From positions 483,004 to 547,003 of the forward strand of contig NZ_LN812102.1 of assembly GCF_000942395.1 (NCBI RefSeq): a stretch of 64,000 bases of DNA. The letters are read 5' to 3'. This stretch comes from Risungbinella massiliensis. GTDB lineage: Bacteria; Bacillota; Bacilli; Thermoactinomycetales; Thermoactinomycetaceae. The notes beneath the pieces are model-generated. The model worked only from the letters and a program-made list of their open reading frames with translations. It was not told the DNA's origin and searched no databases. This document shows, in pieces, positions 42,712 to 51,702 of the stretch; positions within the stretch are counted from its first letter, which is position 1, and each line of letters starts with the position of its first letter. Position numbers and translations under genes: made by a program.

Positions 42712-43692
42712 TTACGTTTTGGCTTCGATCTCAGCTGAATAAACTTCTTGTACCCCTGTTTCCGTCTGCATACGAAGAGCGCCGTGGGCATTTAATCCTA
42801 GAGCAATTCCTTCTACCCATCCTTGTGGCGTGTTCGCGATAATTGGTTTTTGAAGCATATTAGCATAGCTTTCCCACAAAAGCCGAATTACCTCAAAGCC
42901 CTTTTCTTCGTATATCAAGTATAAATTCTCCAAGCGTTTCCAAATTTTCGTGATAAGAGTAGCTCGATGAATGGACTTCCCTAGTTCCTTTTGTAAAGAA
43001 GTTGCTCTTGTTAATAACTCCTCTGGAATCTGATCTTCTGTTAAGTTCACATTGATTCCAATCCCAATGACCGCATAATCAATTTGATCTTGATCTCCTC
43101 GAAGCTCTGTCAAGATTCCACATATCTTTTTTCCTTCTACATAAAGGTCATTGGGCCATTTAATCCCTACTGATAAGCCTGTCTCTTCTTGAATCGCTTC
43201 ACATACTGCTACAGAAGTTAGTAAGGTTAACTGTGGAGCTAAATACAGGGGGATTTTAGGACGAAAAATTCCGCTCATCCAAATGCCTGTGGAAATAGGA
43301 GAATGCCATGCACGTCCCAATCGTCCTCTGCCAGACGTCTGTTCTTCTGCAAGCACAAAGGCACCGCTTGGTGCCTTTTCTTTTGCCCATTCATGAGCGA
43401 TAATCTGAGTAGAGGAGACAGAAGGAAAATAACGAATACTCCGTCCCACCCACTTCGTTTCTAAATGTGGAGAAATCTCTTCTGGAGCTACTCGATCAGG
43501 TCGGTATCGTAATTTATAGCCATGGTTTGGTTTTGCTTCAATCTCATATCCTTCTCGACGAAGCTCCTCCATCTGTTTCCAAACCGCGGCTCTACTCACA
43601 CCAAGCTTTCGACTAATTTGCGCTCCTGAAACATAGCCTTTTTCCTCTTGAATCAATACTTCTAACATTTTAGTCCGCACATTGGAAGGCAT
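42712..43692 (-). CDS. birA: Bifunctional biotin ligase/biotin operon repressor BirA
   Basis: BirA biotinylates biotin-dependent carboxylases and can repress biotin genes. An N-terminal winged HTH (YVSGAQISRKLGVSRAAVWKQM) is followed by the ligase core: GRGRLGRAWHSP for biotinyl-AMP binding and KWPNDLYVEGKKICGIL with the catalytic lysine, then a C-terminal domain. The start at 43692 follows AGGGAGA; the upstream ATG (43707) lacks a site. It overlaps the end of cca by 23 bases. Confidence 0.95.
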   Translation of the reverse strand: MPSNVRTKMLEVLIQEEKGYVSGAQISRKLGVSRAAVWKQMEELRREGYEIEAKPNHGYKLRYRPDRVAPEEISPHLETKWVGRSIRYFPSVSSTQIIAHEWAKEKAPSGAFVLAEEQTSGRGRLGRAWHSPISTGIWMSGIFRPKIPLYLAPQLTLLTSVAVCEAIQEETGLSVGIKWPNDLYVEGKKICGILTELRGDQDQIDYAVIGIGINVNLTEDQIPEELLTRATSLQKELGKSIHRATLITKIWKRLENLYLIYEEKGFEVIRLLWESYANMLQKPIIANTPQGWVEGIALGLNAHGALRMQTETGVQEVYSAEIEAKT

Positions 43693-44896
43693 ATCGTTCT
43701 CCCTCATCTAACAAGACTGGTCTTTGGTTTTCTAGTTCTCCAAAAGCTACTTGTTCTAGTAAATAAGTTAATGTTTTTCCAACCCAAGGTCCTGCTGGTT
43801 TTTGGAGACGGTTGATTAAATCAGATCCTTTTACAGGTAGTTCTTTCAACATTTTGACAGGCATTTCGTGCCAATTACGATTAATCTCTTCTGTCTGCTC
43901 CAAAAATTCATCTTGGTAAATCATATTAGCAAATTGATTTGCTCGTATAGTCCACTCTAATCCGTATTGAAGGAGCAGAGCCCGAAGCTCCATATCGTCT
44001 TTTCGATACGTCCAAGCTCGTCCCGTTTCACTAGCTGTTAGAATACGTACACTTTCTTTATGAGATAGCTTAAGGTCAGACAAACGTAATGGCAATAATG
44101 ATTGAGGAGTCTGTAATAAATAGAGTAGATACGCCCAGCGTAAAGCTGGATCATCATAGAGATCAAATCGAAGTAGCTCCCCAAGACTTGGAGCAGGCTG
44201 CTTTTCCCAATGAGCAAATGGATTGGTACAAAATAGTAATCCAGTATCCCAAAATTCTTGAAGTCCGACAGATGGTTGATTAGACTTCCACAGTTTCGTA
44301 AGCTCTGCACTTACTCGTTCTACTGCCAAGTTTTTAGCGCCTTCTCGGCATAATTTAATTGCTCGAAATGTTTCGGGTTCGATAGAAAAATCCAACTGCG
44401 CTGCAAAACGAATCGCCCGAATCATCCGAAGTGCATCTTCCGAGAAACGATCCTGAGGAATTCCTACTGCCCGAATTTTCTTCTTCTCTAGATCATCTTG
44501 ACCTTGGTAGTAATCGTACAACTTCCCTCGCAGATCCAACGCCATCGCATTTATGGTAAAGTCTCTTCTGCTTAAATCCTTAGATAGCTCTTTTACAAAG
44601 GAAACATTCTCTGGATGACGACCATCAAGATAAGCTCCTTCTACTCGAAACGTAGTTACTTCAATCGGAATCTCTTGATTGATGACTATTACTGTTCCAT
44701 GTTGAATTCCCGTGGGGATAGTTTTTTCAAACAACTCCTCGACAACAGATGGTTCTGCATCTGTTGCAAGATCATAATCATCTGGAGTACGCCCTAGAAG
44801 TAAATCTCGGACGCATCCTCCTACCATGTATGCTTGATAACCTGCACTTTCTAGCTTCTCCATCACTTGTTCCGCAGCTCTGCGTAAATCTTGCAT
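43670..44896 (-). CDS. cca: CCA-adding tRNA nucleotidyltransferase
   Basis: The enzyme adds or repairs the 3' CCA end of tRNAs. The class II polymerase head is clear: YMVGGCVRDLLLGRTPDDYDLATDA with the metal-binding DxD, then RRDFTINAMALD and RFSEDALRMIRAIRFAAQLDF. The length (408) is normal for Bacillus-type Cca. It is placed between bshA and birA as in B. subtilis. Confidence 0.95.
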   Translation of the reverse strand: MQDLRRAAEQVMEKLESAGYQAYMVGGCVRDLLLGRTPDDYDLATDAEPSVVEELFEKTIPTGIQHGTVIVINQEIPIEVTTFRVEGAYLDGRHPENVSFVKELSKDLSRRDFTINAMALDLRGKLYDYYQGQDDLEKKKIRAVGIPQDRFSEDALRMIRAIRFAAQLDFSIEPETFRAIKLCREGAKNLAVERVSAELTKLWKSNQPSVGLQEFWDTGLLFCTNPFAHWEKQPAPSLGELLRFDLYDDPALRWAYLLYLLQTPQSLLPLRLSDLKLSHKESVRILTASETGRAWTYRKDDMELRALLLQYGLEWTIRANQFANMIYQDEFLEQTEEINRNWHEMPVKMLKELPVKGSDLINRLQKPAGPWVGKTLTYLLEQVAFGELENQRPVLLDEGERYAFQCAD

Positions 44897-44905
44897 GTTA
44901 GCCCC

Positions 44906-46027
44906 CTAATCTTGTTGCAACAAACGTTGGTACAATGCCTCATACTGCTTCGTGATAGCACTTCCTGAAAAATGTTTACTTGCCCGTTCCAAACCATTGG
45001 AAACCATCTTCTCATGCAAATGAGGATGGCTGAGGATATCAATAGCGCTCTCTGCCATCGCAGGAACATCTCCCACATTGGCTAAATAACCAGTCTCACC
45101 TTGTTTTACAAGCTCTGGAACTCCACCAGTAGCCGATCCAACTGTTGGTACTCCACAAGCCATCGCTTCTAATGCTACTAACCCAAAACTTTCTTTTTCG
45201 GATGGAAGTAGAAGCAAGTCTGCTAATGAGATCAACTGAGCTACCTCATTTTGTTTGCCCAAGAAATGAACACGATCTTGAATCCCCAAATCAATCACTT
45301 GTTGATGAATATTCATTAGTTCTGGACCTTCCCCTACCAATAGCAAATGGGAAGGGACTTTTTCCTGTACACGGTGAAAAATATCTACCACATCTTTGGG
45401 GCGTTTGACAGGGCGGAAGTTGGAAATATGCAGCAAGATTTTTTCTTCGTCAGAGACATACTGTCGACGAATAGATTGCACATCACGTGGATAATACACA
45501 CGTTCGTCTACAAAGTTATATATTCGCTCAATCGGAACTTTTACGTGGAACATGTCATAAGTTTGTTGAATGAGACTATCGGAGACTGCAGTCACCATAT
45601 CGCTCTTCTCCAAACCAAATTTAATAATTCCTTTTAAAGTAGGATCTTCTCCCAATACCGTAATATCGGTACCATGCAATGTGGTAACTACCTTCAAGTG
45701 ATCTCCCACCATCTGTTTTGCCAAGACAGCTGCCACAGCATGCGGAACGGCATAGTGTACATGTAAAAGATCCAACTTATGGTCAATGGCTACCTGCGCC
45801 ATTCTACTTGCAAGTGCTAGATCATATGGAGGGAATTTAAAAAGTGCATATTGATTTGCTTCTACTTCATGATAAAAAATATTTTGATGAAAATTCCCTA
45901 AACGAAATGGCATTTCATACGTAATAAAATGAACTTCATGTCCATTTTCAGCAAGTAATTTTCCCAGTTCTGTCGCTACAACTCCAGATCCACCATGCGA
46001 TGGATAACAAGTGATCCCTATACGCAA
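44906..46027 (-). CDS. bshA: N-acetyl-alpha-D-glucosaminyl-L-malate synthase BshA
   Basis: BshA is the GT4 glycosyltransferase of bacillithiol synthesis, joining UDP-GlcNAc and L-malate. It has GITCYPSHGGSGVVATELG at the N-terminus, HVHYAVPHA, LHGTDITVLGEDP and the donor-site motif SEKESFGLVALEAMACGVP. The TTG start at 46027 follows GGATGG. In B. subtilis mgsA and bshB1 lie between dapB and bshA; both are absent here, so the deacetylase must be encoded elsewhere. Confidence 0.95.
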   Translation of the reverse strand: MRIGITCYPSHGGSGVVATELGKLLAENGHEVHFITYEMPFRLGNFHQNIFYHEVEANQYALFKFPPYDLALASRMAQVAIDHKLDLLHVHYAVPHAVAAVLAKQMVGDHLKVVTTLHGTDITVLGEDPTLKGIIKFGLEKSDMVTAVSDSLIQQTYDMFHVKVPIERIYNFVDERVYYPRDVQSIRRQYVSDEEKILLHISNFRPVKRPKDVVDIFHRVQEKVPSHLLLVGEGPELMNIHQQVIDLGIQDRVHFLGKQNEVAQLISLADLLLLPSEKESFGLVALEAMACGVPTVGSATGGVPELVKQGETGYLANVGDVPAMAESAIDILSHPHLHEKMVSNGLERASKHFSGSAITKQYEALYQRLLQQD

Positions 46028-46069
46028 CCGGCACCATCCTTTTTTCTTATAAATTAGGTTATCAGCATT

Positions 46070-46870
46070 CTATAATTGGAGGATATTTTCTAAACCATAG
46101 ACAAGACCAGATAGCTCCATTACTTTTTCTGTTGCCAACTGAACACCTGGCATGAAAGATTCTCGATTATAGGAATCGTGTCGTATGGTAAGTAACTGTC
46201 CTGTTCCTCCAAATAGCACCTCTTGATGCGCTACCATTCCAGGTAACCGGATACTGTGGATGCGGAATCCATCATAGTATGCACCACGAGCTCCTTCACG
46301 TAATTCCACCTCATCTGGGTGCCCTTGGCGTACTTCTTTGCGGGAATTGGCAATCAGTTCAGCCGTCTTCATCGAAGTTCCGGATGGCGCGTCCAATTTT
46401 TGATCATGGTGGGATTCAATAATTTCTACGTGTGGTAAGTATCGTGCTGCTCGCTTGGCAAAATCCATCATCAAAACTGCTCCAATGGCAAAATTGGGTG
46501 CAATAATGGCTCCAAGTTGCTTGTCCTTACACAACTGAGATAATTCCGCAATTTCTTGTTCGGTAAAGCCTGTTGTTCCCATTACTGGTCGAATTCCTGA
46601 TTCTAAAGCTAATCGAATATGTCGTTTACCCAGCTCGGGAGTAGTGAAATCAACCAGCACATCTGCTTCTACCTGGTCGATTACTTCCGCCAAATCAGCT
46701 TTAAAATGTACTCCAAAGGAGGGGGTTCCTACTACATTCCCTACTTCTTTTCCAGCGTGTTTTCGAGAGGTAGCTCCTACTAGACGAAAATGGGGAGTTC
46801 GTGACAAAAGACGAATTGTCTCTTGCCCCATTTTTCCTGAAGCCCCAGCTACTATTATGCGAATTTCCAT
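46070..46870 (-). CDS. dapB: 4-hydroxy-tetrahydrodipicolinate reductase DapB
   Basis: DapB makes tetrahydrodipicolinate for lysine and peptidoglycan, and for spore dipicolinate upstream. The N-terminal Rossmann motif VAGASGKMGQE and the catalytic ESHHDQKLDAPSGTSMKTAE region are intact; the length of 266 is normal. It lies 15 bases after the MazG-like gene, as in the B. subtilis ypjD-dapB pair. Confidence 0.96.
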   Translation of the reverse strand: MEIRIIVAGASGKMGQETIRLLSRTPHFRLVGATSRKHAGKEVGNVVGTPSFGVHFKADLAEVIDQVEADVLVDFTTPELGKRHIRLALESGIRPVMGTTGFTEQEIAELSQLCKDKQLGAIIAPNFAIGAVLMMDFAKRAARYLPHVEIIESHHDQKLDAPSGTSMKTAELIANSRKEVRQGHPDEVELREGARGAYYDGFRIHSIRLPGMVAHQEVLFGGTGQLLTIRHDSYNRESFMPGVQLATEKVMELSGLVYGLENILQL

Positions 46871-46885
46871 GATGTCTCTTCCCCT

Positions 46886-47221
46886 TTAGGAGTCTTTTTT
46901 CCTAGTCCAACGGTCTCGATCTCGAGAGTTGTATTTTTGCATTACTTCATCAAATGCTTCATCTAGGTCAATCTGGAGCGAATTAGCAAAACACGTAATA
47001 ATAAAGAGCAGATCCCCTAATTCATTTTGGATACTGTTATCCTCTTCGCTCTTCTTTTTTGGTTTTTCTCCAAATTGATGGTTTACCTCTCGAGCTAGCT
47101 CGCCAATCTCTTCCGTCATCCGAGCCAACATCGATAATGGTTGAAAATACCCTTCTTGAAACTGGCTTATGTATGCATCTACTTCTTTTTGCATCTCTTT
47201 GATCGTCTTTTCTTGCGACAT
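46886..47221 (-). CDS. ypjD: MazG-like nucleotide pyrophosphohydrolase (YpjD)
   Basis: A 111-residue all-helical NTP pyrophosphohydrolase with the metal-binding pattern EEIGELAREVNHQFG and NELGDLLFIITCFANSL. It probably clears non-canonical nucleotides. It is first in the ypjD-dapB-bshA-cca-birA series; ATG 47221 follows AGGAGGGATC. Confidence 0.92.
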   Translation of the reverse strand: MSQEKTIKEMQKEVDAYISQFQEGYFQPLSMLARMTEEIGELAREVNHQFGEKPKKKSEEDNSIQNELGDLLFIITCFANSLQIDLDEAFDEVMQKYNSRDRDRWTRKKDS

Positions 47222-47439
47222 GAAAACCGATCCCTCCTATCGAATCATGTTACCCGAAACTGTTGGGATTGACAACGACTCGTACCATCCAGTACAAGAA
47301 AAAACAGACAATTCCCACCTTATTTTGGTTTGAGATGCGAAATTTTGTAATAAAATAAATAAAATCATTTATGATGTTGAAGAGTTCTTTTGGGAACAGT
47401 ATAATATACCCGAATTTCCAATGGATAAGGGAGTTATAT

Positions 47440-48318
47440 ATGAAGAAATTTTGGAAAATACATACCAAAAATGTACTCATTATCTTACTAGGTGCCTGTA
47501 TCTTTTCGATTGGTATTAACTGTTTTGCCATTACCAACCACCTAGCCGAGGGTGGCTTTACCGGGATCGCTTTAATTCTCTATTATTTATTCGATCTATC
47601 AACTGGTGTGGTTATATTCGTACTCAATATTCCCTTATTATTTATTGGTTATAAGATCTTTGGGAAGCGTACCTTCTACTACACACTCATTGGTATTTTC
47701 GCAGTATCATTCTTTTTAGAAGTGACGAAAAATGTAGGTGGATTTAAAACAAACGATCTACTCTTTGTGGCATTGTATACTGGTGTTTTTGCTGGTACAG
47801 GATTAGGAATGATCTTTCGAGTTGGTGGCACTACAGGTGGATCAGATATTATCGCTCGTCTTGCCAACAAATACTTAGGTTGGAGTATTGGACGCACTTT
47901 TCTCATTTTTGATTTCGCTGTTATTGCTGCTTCTGCCTATTATTTTGGTTTAAAGGTTGCTATGTACACATTGGTAGCAGTTTTTGTAGGCTCCAAGATA
48001 ATTGATTTTGTAGTGGAAGGATTAAGCGAGTCTAAAGCAGCTATGATCATCAGCGAAGCTCCTCTTGTCGTTGCTGAAGAAATTACGAAACGCATGGGAC
48101 GTGGTGTAACGATTCTAAATGGTAGAGGAGGCTTTACGGGAGCAGAAAAACAAGTAGTTTACGCCGTTTTCGCTCCAAATGAACTGCCCAAATTAAAGCA
48201 TATCGTCTTAAAAGCTGATCCATATGCTTTTGTTGTGGTACATGATGTTCGGGAGGTACATGGAGAAGGATTCTCTTTCCAAGCACATGAGCGAATACCC
48301 CAACTGACAAATAAATAA
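47440..48318 (+). CDS. ypjC: YitT-family membrane protein (YpjC-like)
   Basis: This membrane protein of the YitT family has about five helices (LIILLGACIFSIGINCFAI onward), the family motif GTGLGMIFRVGGTTGGSDIIARL, and a C-terminal soluble DUF2179 domain (GAEKQVVYAVFAPNELPKLKHIV). The function of the family is unknown. In B. subtilis ypjC lies next to ypjD in the same direction; here it is divergent. The start is ATG 47440 after AAGGGAG. Confidence 0.9.
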   Translation: MKKFWKIHTKNVLIILLGACIFSIGINCFAITNHLAEGGFTGIALILYYLFDLSTGVVIFVLNIPLLFIGYKIFGKRTFYYTLIGIFAVSFFLEVTKNVGGFKTNDLLFVALYTGVFAGTGLGMIFRVGGTTGGSDIIARLANKYLGWSIGRTFLIFDFAVIAASAYYFGLKVAMYTLVAVFVGSKIIDFVVEGLSESKAAMIISEAPLVVAEEITKRMGRGVTILNGRGGFTGAEKQVVYAVFAPNELPKLKHIVLKADPYAFVVVHDVREVHGEGFSFQAHERIPQLTNK

Positions 48319-48322
48319 AAAA

Positions 48323-48362
48323 GTAAAGGCACTTACCATTACATCATGGTAGTGCTTTTTTA
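48323..48362 (+). terminator. Terminator of the YitT gene
   Basis: AAAGGCACTTACCAT and ATGGTAGTGCTTTTTT form a stem with a T-run directly after the stop. Confidence 0.85.
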
Positions 48363-48376
48363 TTCCGAATTCCCCC

Positions 48377-48406
48377 TTGCTTACCTCCCTTTTTCCATGC
48401 CATAAT
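48377..48406 (+). promoter_or_regulatory. trpB promoter
   Basis: TTGCTT (48377-48382) and CATAAT (48401-48406) are 18 bases apart, about 60 bases before the start. The leader is too short for a T-box, and no TRAP-type GAG/UAG repeats are seen. Confidence 0.5.
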
Positions 48407-48464
48407 GAACAAATAATTACATTAATGACTAGTTGAGATGAGATAGCAGAGAGGAGAAACTATT

Positions 48465-49655
48465 ATGAGTCGAGTAGAGCAGCAACAAAAAGGGTATTTT
48501 GGTTCCTTTGGAGGAAGTTATGTTCCAGAGGTGCTTCAACCTGCACTAAATAAGCTAGAGCAAGCCTTTGAACAGTACCGGGAAGATCCTGAATTTGTAC
48601 AGGAATTGCATTACTATCAAAAAGAATACATCGGAAGAGAAAACCCGTTATATTTGGCTAAACAATTAACAAAACAGCTTGGTGGAGGGAAGATCTATCT
48701 TAAACGAGAAGATCTAAACCATACTGGAGCACATAAAATCAACAATGTGATGGGTCAGGTTCTACTTGCCAAGCGAATGGGTTTAAAGCGAGTAGTTGCT
48801 GAGACTGGTGCTGGACAACACGGTGTTGCTACTGCCACTGCTTGTGCCTTATTCGGACTTGACTGTGTAGTTTATATGGGAGAGAAAGATATGCAACGTC
48901 AAGCGTTGAATGTCTTTCGAATGGAATTGCTTGGTGCCAAAGTGGTTGCAGCCAAGACCGGTAATCGTACTCTAAAAGAAGCAGTCGATGAAGCCTTAAT
49001 GGACTACGCTACCAATCATGCAGATACATTTTATGTATTAGGATCAGCAGTAGGTCCCCATCCATATCCAACCATTGTGAAACATTTTCAGTCCGTTATT
49101 GGAGTAGAAGCTAGAGCACAGCACCTTATGAAAGAAGGCAGATTGCCAGACTATGTTGTAGCGTGTGTTGGGGGTGGCAGCAACGCAATAGGGTTATTTG
49201 CCCCCTTTTTCGCAGACTCTGAGGTAAAAATGATAGGTGTGGAACCTGCTGGTAAAGGGATTGAGACAGGTCTACATGCTGCTCCTCTCTCTCATGGAGC
49301 ACCAGGAGTGATTCATGGGTTCCGATGCTATGTGATGACAAATGAACAGGGAGAACCAGCAGACACTTATTCCATTGCAGCTGGTCTCGATTACCCTGGT
49401 GTAGGTCCAGAACATAGCTATTACCGAGAAATCGGGAGAGCAAAGTATGTTTCTGTAACAGATGCTGAAGCATTAGAAGCATTTACTCTGTTGTCCAAAA
49501 CAGAAGGAATCATCCCAGCTCTAGAAAGTGCCCATGCCATCGCTTATGCGATTCAACTAGCCAAACAGCTTACACCTGAACAATCGCTCATTGTCAATTT
49601 GTCTGGTAGAGGCGACAAAGATGTACAACAGGTTTTCGAATTCATTTCCAAATAA
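48465..49655 (+). CDS. trpB: Tryptophan synthase beta chain, solitary gene
   Basis: This type-1 TrpB condenses indole with serine using PLP. It has the PLP-lysine motif [30 protein letters not shown], the phosphate-binding [10 protein letters not shown] and a C-terminal SGRGDKDV. The length of 396 is normal. No trpA or other trp gene is adjacent, so it either pairs with a TrpA encoded elsewhere or salvages free indole. ATG 48465 follows GAGAGGAG. It sits in an insertion between the ypjC and ypjB positions. Confidence 0.93.
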   Translation: MSRVEQQQKGYFGSFGGSYVPEVLQPALNKLEQAFEQYREDPEFVQELHYYQKEYIGRENPLYLAKQLTKQLGGGKIYLKREDLNHTGAHKINNVMGQVLLAKRMGLKRVVAETGAGQHGVATATACALFGLDCVVYMGEKDMQRQALNVFRMELLGAKVVAAKTGNRTLKEAVDEALMDYATNHADTFYVLGSAVGPHPYPTIVKHFQSVIGVEARAQHLMKEGRLPDYVVACVGGGSNAIGLFAPFFADSEVKMIGVEPAGKGIETGLHAAPLSHGAPGVIHGFRCYVMTNEQGEPADTYSIAAGLDYPGVGPEHSYYREIGRAKYVSVTDAEALEAFTLLSKTEGIIPALESAHAIAYAIQLAKQLTPEQSLIVNLSGRGDKDVQQVFEFISK

Positions 49656-49785
49656 TAAATTATCACTACCTCCTAATGATTTTTAGTTAGGAGGTTTTTC
49701 GTATCAAAAAGAAAATACGAAAAAGGAAAACTTTTCAAAGAAAAAACGGGTACAATAGAAATAAACTTTAGAAAGGATGAGGATT

Positions 49786-50493
49786 ATGTCCATTGATGAC
49801 CGCATTGCCGATCATGCCACACAGATCCCTGATAGTATGAAACTAGATACAAAGCCACTTCATCCTCCTTATAAGGTCGGGGATACGGTTCCAGTTCGAG
49901 TTAATCATATTGTAGAATATGGCGCATTCGCTCATATCCTCGATGAGAATGGAAAAGAAACAGGATATTCTGGATTAATCCATAAAAAAAATATTTCTCC
50001 ACTTTTTGTCGAACACGTCGATGAGTGGACTTACAATGGTCATGAATTGGAGGCCCGTATTCAGGAAATCACCCGGGAATATAAAATTAATTTGACAGTT
50101 GTACATTTAGATTTAAAACCTTTAAAAGAATACAACAACCCATTTCGTAAACTAAAAACGAAAAATAGCCATTTCCCTCCTGAACGACATGAATCGGAGA
50201 AAATGGAACAAACAGAATATTCAGCACAAGAGCAAATCGATACCTTATCCGAAGTAGATCTCAATACATCCGGATGGGTTATGGAACAAGAAATCCAATC
50301 CATTTATCAACATTTAGGATATTCTCTTGGGATTCTCTCACCCAAGACTAAAAAACAAATTCGTAAACTAGTTCAAGAAAAAGGAGTCTTCCAGACAGCC
50401 GTAGCAATCATGGAAGCGATGCAAGATTTTGAAGTAGATTTAAGTTATCATTTCATAAAAGAAGTCCAAAAAAAGCTCGGTGATGGACTTTGA
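49786..50493 (+). CDS. S1-domain RNA-binding protein
   Basis: The N-terminal half carries one S1 OB-fold domain (YKVGDTVPVRVNHIVEYGAFAHI to about residue 95), and the rest is a helical region with a low-complexity middle (NSHFPPERHESEKMEQTEYSA). S1 domains bind RNA, so a regulatory or translation role is likely. The start is ATG 49786 after AAGGATGAGG; the upstream in-frame ATG 49777 lies inside that site. It overlaps the next gene by 11-14 bases. Confidence 0.8.
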   Translation: MSIDDRIADHATQIPDSMKLDTKPLHPPYKVGDTVPVRVNHIVEYGAFAHILDENGKETGYSGLIHKKNISPLFVEHVDEWTYNGHELEARIQEITREYKINLTVVHLDLKPLKEYNNPFRKLKTKNSHFPPERHESEKMEQTEYSAQEQIDTLSEVDLNTSGWVMEQEIQSIYQHLGYSLGILSPKTKKQIRKLVQEKGVFQTAVAIMEAMQDFEVDLSYHFIKEVQKKLGDGL

Positions 50494-50755
50494 CGAACCA
50501 GTTGAATATATTGCATCAGATCATGTCGTACATCAGATACAACGATCTGGGCAATTCTTAAGTCCAAAGGAGATTAGTAAAATTGTCTCGGAAGGAATGA
50601 TTCTTTTAGATTACCAACATCACCGTTATATAAGAAGTGGCTCCCTCCGGTTCCCCTGCATTCGAATGGATGAGAAAGGAAACCGATATCTAATCAAATC
50701 AGTCATTACTAAAGGAATGAGTATGAACTGTGCAACAGAGGAAAATAGGGATTGA
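50483..50755 (+). CDS. Hypothetical protein, about 90 aa
   Basis: A small soluble protein that overlaps the end of the S1 gene and is probably translationally coupled to it. It has SGQFLSPKEISKIVSEGMILLDYQHHRY; no family is recognised. Either of two adjacent ATGs (50480, 50483) may be used. Confidence 0.6.
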   Translation: MDFDEPVEYIASDHVVHQIQRSGQFLSPKEISKIVSEGMILLDYQHHRYIRSGSLRFPCIRMDEKGNRYLIKSVITKGMSMNCATEENRD

Positions 50756-50856
50756 GCACAAGAACGTGAGTCGGTAATCCATTTAATAGGTGCTGCTCAC
50801 GTTCTTTGTTTAGGCAACAAAAAGCCCCTCCACACGAGGGTCATTCTAAGTACTAT

Positions 50857-51621
50857 TTAAGGTATCTCTTTTTTCTCCCAATATTTTCGCCAAGAAACAT
50901 ACGTAAGAGCGGAGCCAATTAATCCACTTACAAACAATATAAAACCTGTTGGAATTTTTTGGAATGAACCTTTCCAACTAAGAACATCCTCATCTTTTCC
51001 TAAAAAAATAATCTGCACCAATTGCCGGGCTTCTTTTAAGCCCTCGCGAATCGCTGGGTATTCTGTTTGGTCACGTAAAAACACCATGAGTGAATCAAAT
51101 TTCGTAGTAGCCTCAACTGGTTTCGCGATCAAAATGGCAGGTCGTACCAACTGATAATCCTCGATTAGCTTGTCCAGTTCTCGTTTTATTTCTCGTCGGT
51201 TTTCGGTGGGTAGCATTTTCTCCACTCGAGCAATATCTTCTTCTAAAGTGGTTCGATATCCCTTCCAACGAGGCTGGCTTCGATTAACTGCTGCATCAAA
51301 GGCGAGGTAAAGCTGTGTCGCTTTTCTTACAAGGTTTGATTTATTGGGTGAGATTGCATTTAATCCGGTATCTAATTCTATCAATAAGGTGGAGAGCACT
51401 TGTACTGCCTCAATTTTTAATTGCTTTTTAGCAAGGTCAGAGGCAATAAAGTCATCCGATAACTGTTTGATATCCTCTTTTGCCTCTAGATACTGCTCTC
51501 GTTGTACTTCCTGTAAAATTTGCTCTGCTTTTTGTCCCCAGTCCAGTTCTTGAGCGGAGAACATCGGGGTAGTATTCACAAGGAGCAAGCAACAGATGAA
51601 TAGTGGAATAATTCGTCGCAT
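50857..51621 (-). CDS. ypjB: Sporulation protein YpjB
   Basis: This is the Bacillus YpjB family: an N-terminal signal peptide (LFICCLLLVNTTPMFSAQE), a helical external domain, and a C-terminal membrane helix (GFILFVSGLIGSALTYV) followed by a charged tail. In B. subtilis it is sporulation-linked and lies next to ypjA. The start is ATG 51621 after GAGGAG; the frame to 51675 is longer than needed. Here a five-gene insert separates it from ypjA. Confidence 0.85.
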   Translation of the reverse strand: MRRIIPLFICCLLLVNTTPMFSAQELDWGQKAEQILQEVQREQYLEAKEDIKQLSDDFIASDLAKKQLKIEAVQVLSTLLIELDTGLNAISPNKSNLVRKATQLYLAFDAAVNRSQPRWKGYRTTLEEDIARVEKMLPTENRREIKRELDKLIEDYQLVRPAILIAKPVEATTKFDSLMVFLRDQTEYPAIREGLKEARQLVQIIFLGKDEDVLSWKGSFQKIPTGFILFVSGLIGSALTYVSWRKYWEKKEIP

Positions 51622-51702
51622 AACCGATTGAACTCCTCTATAGATTCGTTTACTCCATACTATGGGGCTGTCCAATCAATTATGCTTGAATGCAAAGTAT
51701 TA

